64,000 bases of DNA from AC-49 sp963766605 (GCA_963766605.1 CAVYAT010000003.1:248001-312000), one strand, 5' to 3'; positions 45,948-55,753 are shown, counted from the stretch's first letter. Numbers and translations are program-made. Notes: a model not told the origin generated them from the letters alone.

Positions 45948-48197
45948 ATGCCGCGCTCCCAGAGGCTGCGAACTGCCCAGTTGTCGCCCAGCCGTTCCTT
46001 CAGTCCTTTTGGTGCTCCTCCAGCTCACACTCCCGCTCGCTCGATGGTAGGTGGCGTCGCCGCCCCGGCGCCCGAGGTCCTCGACAAGCCGCCCGTGGCC
46101 GCCCCGCGCCGCCGGGCCGAGGTGCGTCCCGAGATCCAGGCGCTGCGCGCCCTGGCCGTCACGATCGTCGTCGTCTTCCACTACGAGCCGCAGCTCATGC
46201 ACGGCGGCTTCGTCGGGGTCGACGTGTTCTTTGCGATCTCGGGCTTTTTGATCACGTCGCACCTGCTGCGCGAGGTCGACCGCACGGGCGCCGTCGGGCT
46301 GGCCGGGTTCTGGGCGCGGCGGGCGCGGCGCATCCTGCCGGCAGCGCTGCTGGTGCTGATGACGATCGCGATCGTCACGATCGTCTCGACCCCGCAGACG
46401 TACTGGACGCAGTACTTCGACGAGATCCGCGCCAGCACGCTGTACGTGCAGAACTGGTGGCTGGCCCACCAGGCGGTCAACTACCTGGCCTCCGACAACC
46501 CCGCCTCGCCGGTGCAGCACTTCTGGTCGCTGTCGGCCGAAGAGCAGTTCTACCTGCTGTGGCCGATGCTGATCCTGCTCGGCGCGGTCGTCGCCCGGGC
46601 TCGCGGGGCGGTCGTGCGGCGGCGCACGATCCTGATCACGCTCAGCGTCGTCGTGCTGGCGAGCTTCGTCTACTCGATCTACGACACGGGCGCCGACCCG
46701 GCGGAGGCGTACTTCATCACCCCGACCCGCGCCTGGGAGTTCGGGCTCGGCGGGCTGTTGGCGCTGCTCGGCACGTCGTCGGCGCTGAAGCCGGCAGCGC
46801 GCGCACTGCTGTCGTGGCTGGGCCTCGCGATGATCATGGTCGCCGCGATCCTGTACACGGCGACGTCGCCCCCGTTCCCGGGCGACGCCGCGGCCTTGCC
46901 GGTGGTCGGTGCGCTCGTCGTCATCTGGGCCGGCGCGCCGCTGTGGCGCTTCGGGCCGACGTGGCTGATGTCGCTGCCACCGGTGCAGTTCATCGGCGAC
47001 ATCTCCTACTCGATCTACCTGTGGCACTTCCCGCTGCTGGTGATGACGCCGTTCGTCCTGCATGAGCAGACGCGCTGGCCGACGCGGGTCGCGCTGATCG
47101 CGATCACGATCCTCGTCGCGTGGCTGACCAAGGTGCTGGTCGAGGACCCGATGCGCCACAGCCGCGCCCTGATCTCCCGCAAGGCGCGCTACACGTTCGC
47201 GCTGGTGCTCGTCGGCACCGCGGCCATCTTCGCCGTGACCGCGCTGGGCCAGCACCATCTCGGCGCGGTGCGCGCCGCCCAGCAGCGCGCCGATCAGACG
47301 ATCCTCGCCAAGCCGCCGCGCTGCTTCGGCGCCGCTGCGCACGACCCGGCCCATCCGTGCCACAACGCGAAGCTCACCTACGCGGTCGTCCCGAGCCCGA
47401 TCGTCGCCGCAGCGGCCGGCAACGCACCGTGCAAGGACCTGCCATCCCTCAGCCAGGGCCTGGTCGACGTCTGCGCGTTCGGCGTCTCGCAGTCGCATGC
47501 GACACGGACGTTCGCGCTGGTCGGCGACAGCCACGCGAAGATGTGGCGCGCCGGCTTCGGGCTGACCGCCCAGCACGAGCACTGGCGCGGCCTCAACCTG
47601 GCCCGCACGAGCTGTCCCTTCTCGCTCGCCACGAAGGACATCCCGCAACCGTTGCGGTCGGAGTGCGTTAGGTGGAACAAGCAGGTGATCGACTGGTTCA
47701 AACAGCACCCCGAGATCGGCCTCGTGTTCGTGTCCGAACACAACGGCGGCGGCGTGATCGCGCCGCACGGGGTGCCGCAGTACCAGGCCCAGATCGACGG
47801 CTACACCAAGGCCTGGGCCGCGCTGCCCAAGACCGTCAAGCACATCGTCGTGATCCGTGACACACCCGGCATGCGGCTGCGCGGCGCGACCGCGGCGTGC
47901 GTGCAGCAGGCGATCGCCAACCACCAGGCGGCGGGCCCGGCGTGTGCGGTGCCCCGTGGCAGCGCGCTGCGCCCGGACGCCGCGGCGTCGGCCGCCAAGC
48001 ACCTGCACTCCAAGCGCGTGCAGGTGGTCAACCTGACCCGCTACGTGTGCGGCAAGTCCAACTGCCCGCCGGTCATCGGCGGCGCCCTTGTGTACAAGGA
48101 CAGCCATCATCTGACGCGCGTCTTCGCCACCACGCTGGCCCCGTACGTGCTCGCGCGGGTGGAGAAACTCGTCCGCGGCTGGAAACCTCACCACTGA
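45948..48197 (+). CDS. OafA-type membrane acyltransferase with C-terminal SGNH domain, copy 1
   Basis: A 749-residue two-domain protein. The N-terminal acyltransferase-3 domain (about 58-430) has RPEIQALRALAVTIVVVFHY with the conserved His of TM1, GVDVFFAISGFLITSHLLRE, FWARRARRILPAALLV and about ten helices. A linker leads to an extracytoplasmic SGNH domain (about 470-745) with LVGDSHAKMWRAG (block I Ser in GDSH) and YKDSHHLTRVF (block V Asp-His). Such OafA/OatA-like proteins move acyl groups, often acetyl, onto cell-surface glycans. An ATG at 46044 is an alternative start. A near copy follows. Confidence 0.88.
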   Translation: MPRSQRLRTAQLSPSRSFSPFGAPPAHTPARSMVGGVAAPAPEVLDKPPVAAPRRRAEVRPEIQALRALAVTIVVVFHYEPQLMHGGFVGVDVFFAISGFLITSHLLREVDRTGAVGLAGFWARRARRILPAALLVLMTIAIVTIVSTPQTYWTQYFDEIRASTLYVQNWWLAHQAVNYLASDNPASPVQHFWSLSAEEQFYLLWPMLILLGAVVARARGAVVRRRTILITLSVVVLASFVYSIYDTGADPAEAYFITPTRAWEFGLGGLLALLGTSSALKPAARALLSWLGLAMIMVAAILYTATSPPFPGDAAALPVVGALVVIWAGAPLWRFGPTWLMSLPPVQFIGDISYSIYLWHFPLLVMTPFVLHEQTRWPTRVALIAITILVAWLTKVLVEDPMRHSRALISRKARYTFALVLVGTAAIFAVTALGQHHLGAVRAAQQRADQTILAKPPRCFGAAAHDPAHPCHNAKLTYAVVPSPIVAAAAGNAPCKDLPSLSQGLVDVCAFGVSQSHATRTFALVGDSHAKMWRAGFGLTAQHEHWRGLNLARTSCPFSLATKDIPQPLRSECVRWNKQVIDWFKQHPEIGLVFVSEHNGGGVIAPHGVPQYQAQIDGYTKAWAALPKTVKHIVVIRDTPGMRLRGATAACVQQAIANHQAAGPACAVPRGSALRPDAAASAAKHLHSKRVQVVNLTRYVCGKSNCPPVIGGALVYKDSHHLTRVFATTLAPYVLARVEKLVRGWKPHH

Positions 48198-50341
48198 TGG
48201 CCACCACCGTCGCCCAGCCGCCGCGACCGCCGTCGCAGCCCTCGTCTGCGCCCTCCGAGACGCCGCGCCGTGCCGAGGTCCGGCCCGAGATCCAGGCGCT
48301 GCGCGCCGTCGCGGTCTCGATCGTCGTGATCTTCCACTTCTGGCCGCACTCGCTGACCGGCGGCTACGTCGGCGTCGATGTGTTCTTCGCGATCTCGGGC
48401 TTTCTGATCACGTCGCACCTGCTGCGCGAGGTCGACCGCACCGGCACCGTCGGGCTCGCCCAGTTCTGGGCGCGCCGCGCCCGGCGCATCCTGCCCGCGG
48501 CACTGCTCGTCCTGTTCCTCGTCGCGATCGCGACGATCATCTTCGTCCCCCAGGTCTACTGGACGCAGTACTTCGACGAGACGCGCGCCAGCGCCGCCTA
48601 CGTGCAGAACTGGTGGCTGGCCCACCAGGCGGTGAACTATCTGGCGTCCGACAACGCCTCGTCGCCGGTGCAGCACTTCTGGTCGCTGTCGGCCGAGGAG
48701 CAGTTCTACCTCGTCTGGCCGGTGCTGATCCTGATCGCCTCGATCGTGTCCGGGCGCCTGCCGGTGCGCCTGCGCCGGCGCACGATCGCGCTCGTCCTCG
48801 GCCTCGTCACGGCGGCCAGCCTCGGCTATTCGATCTACGACACGCAGGCCGACCCGGCCCAGGCGTACTTCGTCACCGGGACGCGGGCGTGGGAGTTCGG
48901 CCTCGGCGGGCTGCTGGCGCTGATCAGGCCGCCGCAGGTCCTGAAAGTCTGGGTGCTGGCGGCGCTTTCGTGGATCGGGCTCGCCATGATCATGGGCGCG
49001 GCGATCTTCTACACGACGACGTCGCCCCCGTTCCCGGGGATCGCGGCGCTGCTGCCGGTTGCGGGCGGCCTCGCGGTGATCTGGGCTGGCGGGCCGCGCA
49101 TGCCCTGGGCGCCGACTCGGGTAATGGGACTACGGCCGGTCCAGTTCGTGGGTGATGTCTCGTACTCCATCTATCTGTGGCATTTTCCGCTACTCGTCCT
49201 GACGCCGTTCGTTATCGATCGCAGTCTCAACGACAACACCAAGGTCCTGCTCATCGTGCTCACCGTCGTACTCGCCTGGCTCACCAAGATGTTCGTCGAG
49301 GACCCCGTGCGGTCCAGCCGGCGACTCACGTCGCGCAAGCCGCGCGTCACGTTCGCACTGGTCGCGCTCGGGATGGCGGTCGTGTTCGGGACGACGGCCG
49401 TCGGACAGGCGCAGCTGGCGCACGATCGCTCCGTGCAGAAGGCCAAGGCGAAGGCGGTCATCGCCTCGCATCCGGCGTGCTTCGGCGCCGCGGCGCGCGA
49501 TCCGCAGCACCCGTGCCACAACCCAGCGCTCAAGTTCACCGTCGTCCCGACGCCGATCGTCGCCGCCGACACCGGCAACTCGCCGTGCACCCGCACCGGC
49601 CGCACCGGTCTCGTCTCGGTCTGCGCGTTCGGGCCGCCGAAGGCGAAGTCGCGGCGGACGTTCGCGCTGGTCGGTGACAGCCACGCCCAGATGTGGCGCG
49701 CCGGCATCGCGGTCGTCGCCAACGGCGAGCGCTGGCGCGGGCTGACCGTCGCTCGCACGAGCTGCCCGTACTCGACGGCGGTCAAGTCGCTCGTCGAGCC
49801 GCTGCGCTCGCAGTGCGTGAAGTGGACCAAGGAGGTGCCGCAGTGGTTCGCGCGCCATCCGGAGGTCAGCGTCGCGATCGTGACCGAGCACAACGGCGGG
49901 ACGGTCGTCGTGCCGCCGGGCCAGAGCCCGTTCCAAGCCGAGGTCGCGGGCTACACGGCGGCGTGGAAGAAGCTGCCCAAGTCGGTCAAGCACATCATCG
50001 TCATCCGCGACACGATGGGCGCGCCCGGCAACACGCCGGCCTGCATCCAGCAGGCGATCGCCAACCACCAGGCGGCGGGCACGAAGTGCGCCGTCGCCCG
50101 CAAGCTCTACCTGCCGCCCGACCCGGCGGCGATCGCCCAGGCGCATATGCACGACCCGCGCGTCCAGCTGGTCGACGTGTCGCCCTTCATCTGCTCGACG
50201 AACTTCTGCTACCCGGTCGTCGGCGGCGTGCTCGTCCTCAAGGACTCAAGCCACCTGACACGCGTGTTCGCAGAGACGCTCGGGCCGTACGTCAAGCGCC
50301 GCATCGACCAGCTGATGCACAGCTGGGCGCCGGGGAGCTGA
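48197..50341 (+). CDS. OafA-type membrane acyltransferase with C-terminal SGNH domain, copy 2
   Basis: A 714-residue paralogue of the preceding gene, overlapping it by one base (TGATG). It shares the order acyltransferase-3 domain (AVRPEIQALRAVAVSIVVIF-type opening, then YVGVDVFFAISGFLITSHL), about ten helices and the SGNH domain with VGDSHAQMWRAG and LKDSSHLTRVF. Sequence blocks such as SPVQHFWSLSAEEQFYL are identical in both copies while the tails differ. The pair probably modifies different positions or substrates of the same envelope polymer. Confidence 0.88.
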   Translation: MATTVAQPPRPPSQPSSAPSETPRRAEVRPEIQALRAVAVSIVVIFHFWPHSLTGGYVGVDVFFAISGFLITSHLLREVDRTGTVGLAQFWARRARRILPAALLVLFLVAIATIIFVPQVYWTQYFDETRASAAYVQNWWLAHQAVNYLASDNASSPVQHFWSLSAEEQFYLVWPVLILIASIVSGRLPVRLRRRTIALVLGLVTAASLGYSIYDTQADPAQAYFVTGTRAWEFGLGGLLALIRPPQVLKVWVLAALSWIGLAMIMGAAIFYTTTSPPFPGIAALLPVAGGLAVIWAGGPRMPWAPTRVMGLRPVQFVGDVSYSIYLWHFPLLVLTPFVIDRSLNDNTKVLLIVLTVVLAWLTKMFVEDPVRSSRRLTSRKPRVTFALVALGMAVVFGTTAVGQAQLAHDRSVQKAKAKAVIASHPACFGAAARDPQHPCHNPALKFTVVPTPIVAADTGNSPCTRTGRTGLVSVCAFGPPKAKSRRTFALVGDSHAQMWRAGIAVVANGERWRGLTVARTSCPYSTAVKSLVEPLRSQCVKWTKEVPQWFARHPEVSVAIVTEHNGGTVVVPPGQSPFQAEVAGYTAAWKKLPKSVKHIIVIRDTMGAPGNTPACIQQAIANHQAAGTKCAVARKLYLPPDPAAIAQAHMHDPRVQLVDVSPFICSTNFCYPVVGGVLVLKDSSHLTRVFAETLGPYVKRRIDQLMHSWAPGS

Positions 50342-50345
50342 GCAC

Positions 50346-50813
50346 CTAGGCGGGGACCACCCCGTACTCGGACATCAGCTCGCCGGCCACCGCAACCGAA
50401 GGCAGCCCCTCAGCACTCTGCGCCGCGGCCTGCGCGATCGCCTCGAAGTAGCGCTCGAAGCCGCCCGGGGTGAGGACGAGCAGGATCCGGCAAGGCTCGT
50501 CGTACGGGTTGGCGAACGCGTGCGGGACGTCGCCGGGGACATAGGCGATCGTGCCCGGCTCGGCGGCGGTCTGCTCGTCGCCGACCGTGAACTCCAGGCG
50601 CCCCTCGAGCACGTAGAACAGCTCGTCGAACGCCGGGTGCACGTGGCGCGGCGGGCCCGGATAGCGGGCCGGGATCACGGTCTCGCTCGCGGCGAGCTCG
50701 CCGCCCGTCTGTTCGTGGCGCAGGCGGATCGCGATCTGGCCGCCGGCGAGCGGGAGGATCGTCGCCTCGGTTGCGCGCTCGACGACGGGGGTCTTGGTTG
50801 CGGTTGCGGACAT
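50346..50813 (-). CDS. Cupin domain protein
   Basis: A 155-residue single-domain cupin. The metal-binding motif 1 is HVHPAFDELFYVLEG and motif 2 YVPGDVPHAFAN, so the His/Glu ligands are present. A ribosome-binding GGAG sits nine bases before the ATG. Function (sugar isomerase, dioxygenase or binding protein) cannot be told. It is convergent with the second acyltransferase gene. Confidence 0.85.
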   Translation of the reverse strand: MSATATKTPVVERATEATILPLAGGQIAIRLRHEQTGGELAASETVIPARYPGPPRHVHPAFDELFYVLEGRLEFTVGDEQTAAEPGTIAYVPGDVPHAFANPYDEPCRILLVLTPGGFERYFEAIAQAAAQSAEGLPSVAVAGELMSEYGVVPA

Positions 50814-50851
50814 GGGTGTCGCTCCTTGGTGTTGGTTTGAAGTTCCGGGGC

Positions 50852-52285
50852 TCAGCGCTTGACGGCGAAGGCGGTGCTCGCGTGGGCCGGCTTGCCGCCG
50901 GACGCGATGGCGGTGATCGTCAGCCGGTAGGCGCCCGGCTTGAGCGCGTGACCGCCGACCTTGCCGCTGAACGCGAAGGTGTTGGCGCCCTTGCGACCGG
51001 CGACCGTGACCGACCCCTTGACGGCCTTGCCGCGCCTGGTCGCGACGGCCACCGTCACCCGGGCGGTGCCCGACAGCGTGAACCTCACGTGCGTGCCGGC
51101 GCGCTTGGCCGCCCGGCGGGCGACGCGGAACGCCTTCGGCGCGACGGACACCTTGGTCAGCGAGAGGGTCGTGGCCTTGGGGGCGCAGCACACCGGGCCG
51201 TGACCCGGCCCGCCCGGCCCGCTGGGGCCGGTCTGCGACGGCGGGGCCGGCGCCTGGGCCATGTTGACATCGGCCGGGCCGAACGCGGGGTCGGTGCCGC
51301 CCGCGGCGATCAGGTGCGCGGTCATCTGCGTGCAGTCGAAGCTGCTCGGCACGTTCATCGCGTAGACGCCGTTGGGGGCGCCGAACGCGAGCGTGTTGCC
51401 GTCGCGCGACCAGCTCGGGTTGACGACGTCGCCGCCGGCGTCGAGGTGGCACCTGATCTCGGGCGCCGCGACCGGCGAGACGCCATTGAGGTAGTCGTTG
51501 TCGTAGGGCGGCTCGCCGACCCACGCCGGGCCGTGCGTCTGCAGGACATAGACCGAGGTGTCGGTGCCCTCGCTGGCCGAGCCGGTCATCGCCAGCTTGG
51601 TTTGGTCGTGGCTGAGCGCCGGGTCGTCGTACCAGTGCGCGGGCGTGACGTCCCACACGGGGTCATACGGATCGCTGAGGCCGAACCAGTACTGCGAGGA
51701 GTCCTGCCCGTGGGTCCCGAGCTTCCACGTCCAGATGTTCATCCAGAAGCCCTGGGTGCCGACGACGCGGTCGTTCGAGATCCACTCGGGTTGGGTCAGG
51801 CCACGGTCAAACTCACCCTCCGACGACGGGTCGGTGAAGTGGTCGGCGTACGTCCACGCGCCGTAGGAGCCGGTGTCGATCCACTCGACGTTGTTGTAGT
51901 AGTCACTCCACGAGGTCTGCACGAAGAACCAGTAGGCGAAGCGCGTGGCGTCGGGCGAGATCCGCGCCTCGTAGGGGCCGGCGATCCCGAAGTGAGCGGC
52001 GTCGGAGCCCATCGCGTCGATCGGAGCGTTGAGGAGGTGGCCGCTGCGATCCATGCGCACGAGCTGGCGGTTGCGGATCGCGCCGATCGTGCCGTTGTCG
52101 GCCTGGGACGGCGAGGAGTAGCCGCCGTCGAACGTGAGCTGGTAGCCCTTGGCGCCGTCGGGACTGGTCAGGAAGAGGTTGCCCTGCTTGGCGTAGACGA
52201 CCGAGTCGGCGTGGGCGGTGGCGGCGGCGACACCCGTCGCCAGGGAAGCGGCCGCGAGGATGGAGGTGAGCCGGTGAAATCGCAT
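50852..52285 (-). CDS. Secreted TolB/WD40-like beta-propeller protein
   Basis: A 477-residue secreted protein with signal peptide (MRFHRLTSILAAASLATGVA, cleavage near AHADS). The mature part has recurring propeller-like blades (SPDGAKGYQLTFDGG, ISPDATRFAYWF, WSRDGNTLAFG), a Pro/Gly-rich linker and a C-terminal beta-sandwich of about 110 residues (VSVAPKAFRVARRA onward) seen in other secreted proteins of this lineage. No catalytic motif was recognised. The ATG at 52285 is chosen because it starts the signal peptide. Confidence 0.72.
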   Translation of the reverse strand: MRFHRLTSILAAASLATGVAAATAHADSVVYAKQGNLFLTSPDGAKGYQLTFDGGYSSPSQADNGTIGAIRNRQLVRMDRSGHLLNAPIDAMGSDAAHFGIAGPYEARISPDATRFAYWFFVQTSWSDYYNNVEWIDTGSYGAWTYADHFTDPSSEGEFDRGLTQPEWISNDRVVGTQGFWMNIWTWKLGTHGQDSSQYWFGLSDPYDPVWDVTPAHWYDDPALSHDQTKLAMTGSASEGTDTSVYVLQTHGPAWVGEPPYDNDYLNGVSPVAAPEIRCHLDAGGDVVNPSWSRDGNTLAFGAPNGVYAMNVPSSFDCTQMTAHLIAAGGTDPAFGPADVNMAQAPAPPSQTGPSGPGGPGHGPVCCAPKATTLSLTKVSVAPKAFRVARRAAKRAGTHVRFTLSGTARVTVAVATRRGKAVKGSVTVAGRKGANTFAFSGKVGGHALKPGAYRLTITAIASGGKPAHASTAFAVKR

Positions 52286-52447
52286 GGCCACCACCCTGCC
52301 GCCGCCCCGCCGCGACGTCGTCGGCCGCCCGGACGGTCCGTGTCATCCCGCTCGATGGTCTTGCGTCATCCCCTCGGATGACCCGTCGTGTGACCGTCGT
52401 CACGTGCAGTGTTTGCGCCCGCGCGCGCGATCCACGACACTCGCACG

Positions 52448-53965
52448 ATGCGCCAGCTCACGAGCGTGGACGCCCAGTTCCTGGCGATGGAGGACGCCAA
52501 CACCTTCGGCCACGTGTCGGGCCTTTGCATCCTCGATCCGTCGACCGCGCCAGGCGGGAGGCTGACGATCGAGGACATCCGCACGCTCGTCGGCGAGCGG
52601 CTGCATCTCCTGCCGCCGTTTCGCTGGCGTCTGGCGCCCGTGCCGCTGTCGATCGACAACCCGTACTGGATCGAGGACCCCGACTTCGACCTCGACTTCC
52701 ACGTCCGTGAGACCGCGATCCCGCCGCCCGGCGGCCCGCACCAGCTCGCGCGAACGATCGAGCGCATCGTCGCCCGCAAGCTCGATCGCGCCCACCCACT
52801 ATGGGAGCTGTACCTGATCCACGGCCTGGAGGGCGGCAAGGTCGGGACGTTCACCAAGGTCCACCACGCCGCGGTCGACGGCGTGTCGGGCTCGGAGATC
52901 CTCAGCATCCTGCTCGACCTCAGCCCCGAGGGCCGTGAGGTCGAGCCGCCCGAGCCGCCGCGCCGCGTGCCGCCGCCGACGCAGTTCGAGATGATCGTGC
53001 GCGGCGTCATCGGCATGCCGCGCCAGCCGTGGCGCATGATCCAGGCGCTGCCGACCACGCTCGTGCACGCCGAGGCGCTGCCGGCGGTCAACGTGATCCC
53101 GGGGCTGTCGCTGCTGGCCCGCATCACCACACGGCTGCTCGCGCTGCTGCCGGGCACGCCGGACGGCGGCGTGCTGGCGACCGAGGCGGTACGCGCCCCG
53201 AAGACCCGCTTCAACGCGCCGATCTCGCCGCACCGGCGCTTCGCCTACGCGTCGCTGTCGCTCGACCGCGTGCGCGAGATCAAGAACGCGGTCGGGATCA
53301 CGGTCAACGACGTCGTCCTGGGGATCTGCGCGGCCGGGCTACGCGAGTGGCTGATCGCCCACGATGAGCTGCCCGACGACCCGCTGGTCGCGATGGTGCC
53401 GCTGTCGGTGCGCACGGCCGAGCAGCGCGGAACGTTCGGCAACCGCGTGTCGGCGATGTTCGTCCCGATCCCGACCGACACCGACGACCCGCAGCAGTCA
53501 CTGCTGCGCGCCCACCAGACGATGCGTCAGGCCAAGGACCGCTTCTCGGCGATGCCGGCCGACATCCTCCAGGACCTCTCGCACTTCGTCCCGCCCGCGG
53601 TCCTCGCGCGGGCGTCGCGCGTCTCGACCCAGCTCAACGGCATCCAGCGCCTGCGACCGCTGAACCTCGTGATCTCCAATGTGCCCGGCCCTCGCACGCC
53701 GCTCTACATGGCCGGCGCGCTGCTCGAGGCCCAGTTCCCGGTGTCGGTCATCACCAACGGCGTCGGGCTCAACATCACGTGCCTGAGCTACCGCGACCAC
53801 ATCGACTTCGGAATCGTCGCCGACCGCGAGCAGCTCGACGACGCGTGGCCGCTGATGGCGGCGATCGAGCGCGCGCTGGACGAGTTCCACGCCGCGATCG
53901 TGGGGCCGGCGCCCAGGCGTGCCCGCCCGCGCAAGCGTGAGGCGACGGTCACTCCCGTCCGTTGA
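52448..53965 (+). CDS. Wax ester synthase/diacylglycerol acyltransferase
   Basis: WS/DGAT makes triacylglycerol or wax esters from acyl-CoA, the storage-lipid enzyme of many actinobacteria. The 505-residue protein has the catalytic HHAAVDG (139-145), the N-terminal MRQLTSVDAQFLAMEDAN, PLWELYLIHGLEGG and the C-terminal NLVISNVPGPRTPLYMAGA and TCLSYRDHIDFGIVAD. ATG at 52448 is chosen over a longer in-frame reading from 52409. The 3' end overlaps the convergent response regulator by 17 bases. Confidence 0.94.
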   Translation: MRQLTSVDAQFLAMEDANTFGHVSGLCILDPSTAPGGRLTIEDIRTLVGERLHLLPPFRWRLAPVPLSIDNPYWIEDPDFDLDFHVRETAIPPPGGPHQLARTIERIVARKLDRAHPLWELYLIHGLEGGKVGTFTKVHHAAVDGVSGSEILSILLDLSPEGREVEPPEPPRRVPPPTQFEMIVRGVIGMPRQPWRMIQALPTTLVHAEALPAVNVIPGLSLLARITTRLLALLPGTPDGGVLATEAVRAPKTRFNAPISPHRRFAYASLSLDRVREIKNAVGITVNDVVLGICAAGLREWLIAHDELPDDPLVAMVPLSVRTAEQRGTFGNRVSAMFVPIPTDTDDPQQSLLRAHQTMRQAKDRFSAMPADILQDLSHFVPPAVLARASRVSTQLNGIQRLRPLNLVISNVPGPRTPLYMAGALLEAQFPVSVITNGVGLNITCLSYRDHIDFGIVADREQLDDAWPLMAAIERALDEFHAAIVGPAPRRARPRKREATVTPVR

Positions 53966-54608
53966 GGTAGGCCAGCACCGCCAGCACGCGGCGGTGGTCG
54001 TCGTCGGTGGCCTCGAGGCAGAGCTTGGCGAAGATGTTCGTGACGTGTTTCTCGACGGCGCCCGGGGTGATGACCATCGCGCGGGCGATCGCCGAGTTGC
54101 TGCGCCCCTCGGCCATCAGCTCCAGCGTGTCACGCTCGCGCGGGGTCAGCGTCTCGAGGCTCGCGCCGGACTCGCCGCGCGCGCGAACGAGCTCGGCGAC
54201 GACCTCGCGATCGAGCGCCGTGCCGCCTTCGGCCACACGGTGCACGGCGTCCAGGAACGGGCGCGTCTCGCCGACGCGCTCCTTGAGCAGGTAGCCGACG
54301 CCGCCGCCACCGTCGCCGCCCGCCAGCAGCTCGGCGGTGTAGACCGGTTCGACGTACTGCGACAGGATCAGGATCCCGACCTCCGGGTGGCGGCGGCGTA
54401 GCTCGATCGCGGCCCGCACGCCCTCGTCGGTGAACGTCGGCGGCAGCCGCACGTCGACGATCGCGACGTCGGGATGGTGGCCGGCGACGAGCCGCAGCAG
54501 GCCGGCCTCGTCATCGGCCTGGCCGACGACCTCGATGTCGTTCTCACGCAGCAGCGCGACGAGCCCCTCGCGCAGCAGCGCGAGGTCCTCGGCGATCACG
54601 ACGCGCAT
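53949..54608 (-). CDS. NarL/LuxR-family response regulator
   Basis: A 219-residue regulator with a receiver domain (acidic Glu-Asp at 7-8, phospho-acceptor Asp in AIVDVRLPP, Lys in GYLLKERV) and a C-terminal LuxR-type HTH (LTPRERDTLELMAEGRSNSA, then TPGAVEKHVTNIFAKL). It overlaps the kinase gene by 13 bases and is its cognate partner. The kinase-regulator pair is divergent from a desaturase gene, as in the DesK/DesR system, so the desaturase promoter is a likely target. Confidence 0.93.
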   Translation of the reverse strand: MRVVIAEDLALLREGLVALLRENDIEVVGQADDEAGLLRLVAGHHPDVAIVDVRLPPTFTDEGVRAAIELRRRHPEVGILILSQYVEPVYTAELLAGGDGGGGVGYLLKERVGETRPFLDAVHRVAEGGTALDREVVAELVRARGESGASLETLTPRERDTLELMAEGRSNSAIARAMVITPGAVEKHVTNIFAKLCLEATDDDHRRVLAVLAYLNGRE

Positions 54609-55612
54609 GGAAGCTCCACCGTGACCGTCGTTCCCTCGCCGGCCGGGCTGTCGAGCCGCAGCGCGCCGTCGAGCGCCTCGACGCGGTGGCGCAGCCCCGT
54701 GAGGCCCGAGCCGTCGGGGTCGGCGCCGCCCGGGCCATCGTCGGCGATCTCGACGACGAGCCGGTCGCCCGCGTTGGCGACGAGCACGCGCGCGGTGGCG
54801 CCGCGCGCGTGCTTGGCCGCATTGGTCAGCGACTCGGCGACGACGAAATAGGCGGCGGTCTCCACGACCGGGAGCGGACGCCGCGCCGCATCGGCGCGCG
54901 TGGCGTCGATGACGACCGGCATGTGCGACCGGCGCCCGAGCGCCTCGATCGCCGGCACCAGCCCGCGGTCGGCGAGCACCGGCGGCGCGATCCCGCGCGC
55001 GAGGTCGCGCAACTCGGCGATCGCCGCGCTGGCCTCGGTGCGCGCTGCGCGCACCATGTCGGCCTCGTCAGGACGGTCGTGCAGGCGCTCCTCGGTGCGA
55101 CCCAGCAACATCATCAGCGACACGAGCCGCGCCTGCGCGCCGTCGTGCAGGTCGCGCTCGATCCGCCGCAGCTCCGCCGCCTGGACGTCGAGCGCCCCGC
55201 GGCGCGTGCGCGTCAGGTGGTCGACGCGGTAGACGAGGTCGCGGCGGCGTGGCGGCAGGCGGTCGCGAAACACGTACAGCGCGTGGGTGCCGAACAGCAG
55301 CGCGAGCCCGATCAGCGGCCACACGGGCCAGAAGCCATGGCCCGTGATCCCCCACAGCGCGACGACGACGACCGCCACCAGCGCGGAGATCTCGAGGTGC
55401 ACGACGACGGCGTGCGACGGCCATCGCAGCGTCGGGTAGACGGCGCGACGGGCGATCAGGTGCACGGCCAGCGCGACGGCGAGGCCGAGCCACAGCCACA
55501 CCGGCCAGAAGTAGCCGCCGCCCGCGGCCCCCCAGATGGCGATCGCCATCAACCCCAGGAGCAGTGACCCGGCGGCCTGAAATGCGACTGAGCGATAGGG
55601 ATCGTCGGACAC
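54596..55612 (-). CDS. HisKA_3-type sensor histidine kinase
   Basis: A 338-residue membrane kinase. Two pairs of helices (about 10-45 and 70-105) have the repeated pattern WG-x-x-G-x-x-F-W-P-V-W, resembling the 2TM domain duplicated. The HisKA_3 dimerisation helix RRIERDLHDGAQARLVSLMM carries the phospho-acceptor His; the HATPase has VVAESLTNAAKHA (N box) and VEIADDGPGGADPDGSGLTG (G box). The GTG at 55612 is preferred since GGAGG lies just upstream. A TTG at 55633 is the longer option. The short loops suggest sensing within the membrane. Confidence 0.9.
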   Translation of the reverse strand: MSDDPYRSVAFQAAGSLLLGLMAIAIWGAAGGGYFWPVWLWLGLAVALAVHLIARRAVYPTLRWPSHAVVVHLEISALVAVVVVALWGITGHGFWPVWPLIGLALLFGTHALYVFRDRLPPRRRDLVYRVDHLTRTRRGALDVQAAELRRIERDLHDGAQARLVSLMMLLGRTEERLHDRPDEADMVRAARTEASAAIAELRDLARGIAPPVLADRGLVPAIEALGRRSHMPVVIDATRADAARRPLPVVETAAYFVVAESLTNAAKHARGATARVLVANAGDRLVVEIADDGPGGADPDGSGLTGLRHRVEALDGALRLDSPAGEGTTVTVELPCAS

Positions 55613-55677
55613 GGTCACCTCCGATGATCCCAACCTCGCGGTCGGACGGCGTCGCCGCGGGGGTTTGCCCGTGCTGG

Positions 55678-55721
55678 CGTTGGGGGGCTGACCCCCGCCC
55701 GGCCGGAGGATCGCCCCAACG
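55678..55721. promoter_or_regulatory. Inverted repeat between kinase and desaturase 2
   Basis: CGTTGGGG (55678-55685) and CCCCAACG (55714-55721) are perfect 8-bp inverted arms, 28 bp apart, in the divergent gap. A smaller dyad, GGGGG-CTGA-CCCCC, lies inside. This is a candidate binding site for the neighbouring response regulator. Confidence 0.4.
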
Positions 55722-55753
55722 ACAGGAGCGCCACGACGGCCGAAGCTGTGTCA

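Noticed and set aside
45594..48194. 866-codon minus-strand frame opposite the first acyltransferase
   Set aside because: Arg/Asp/His-rich antisense translation with no motif; the plus strand encodes a clear membrane protein.
45948..50341. The two acyltransferase genes as an assembly duplication
   Set aside because: The copies differ throughout at the nucleotide level and in tail sequence, so they are true paralogues and not a repeated contig.
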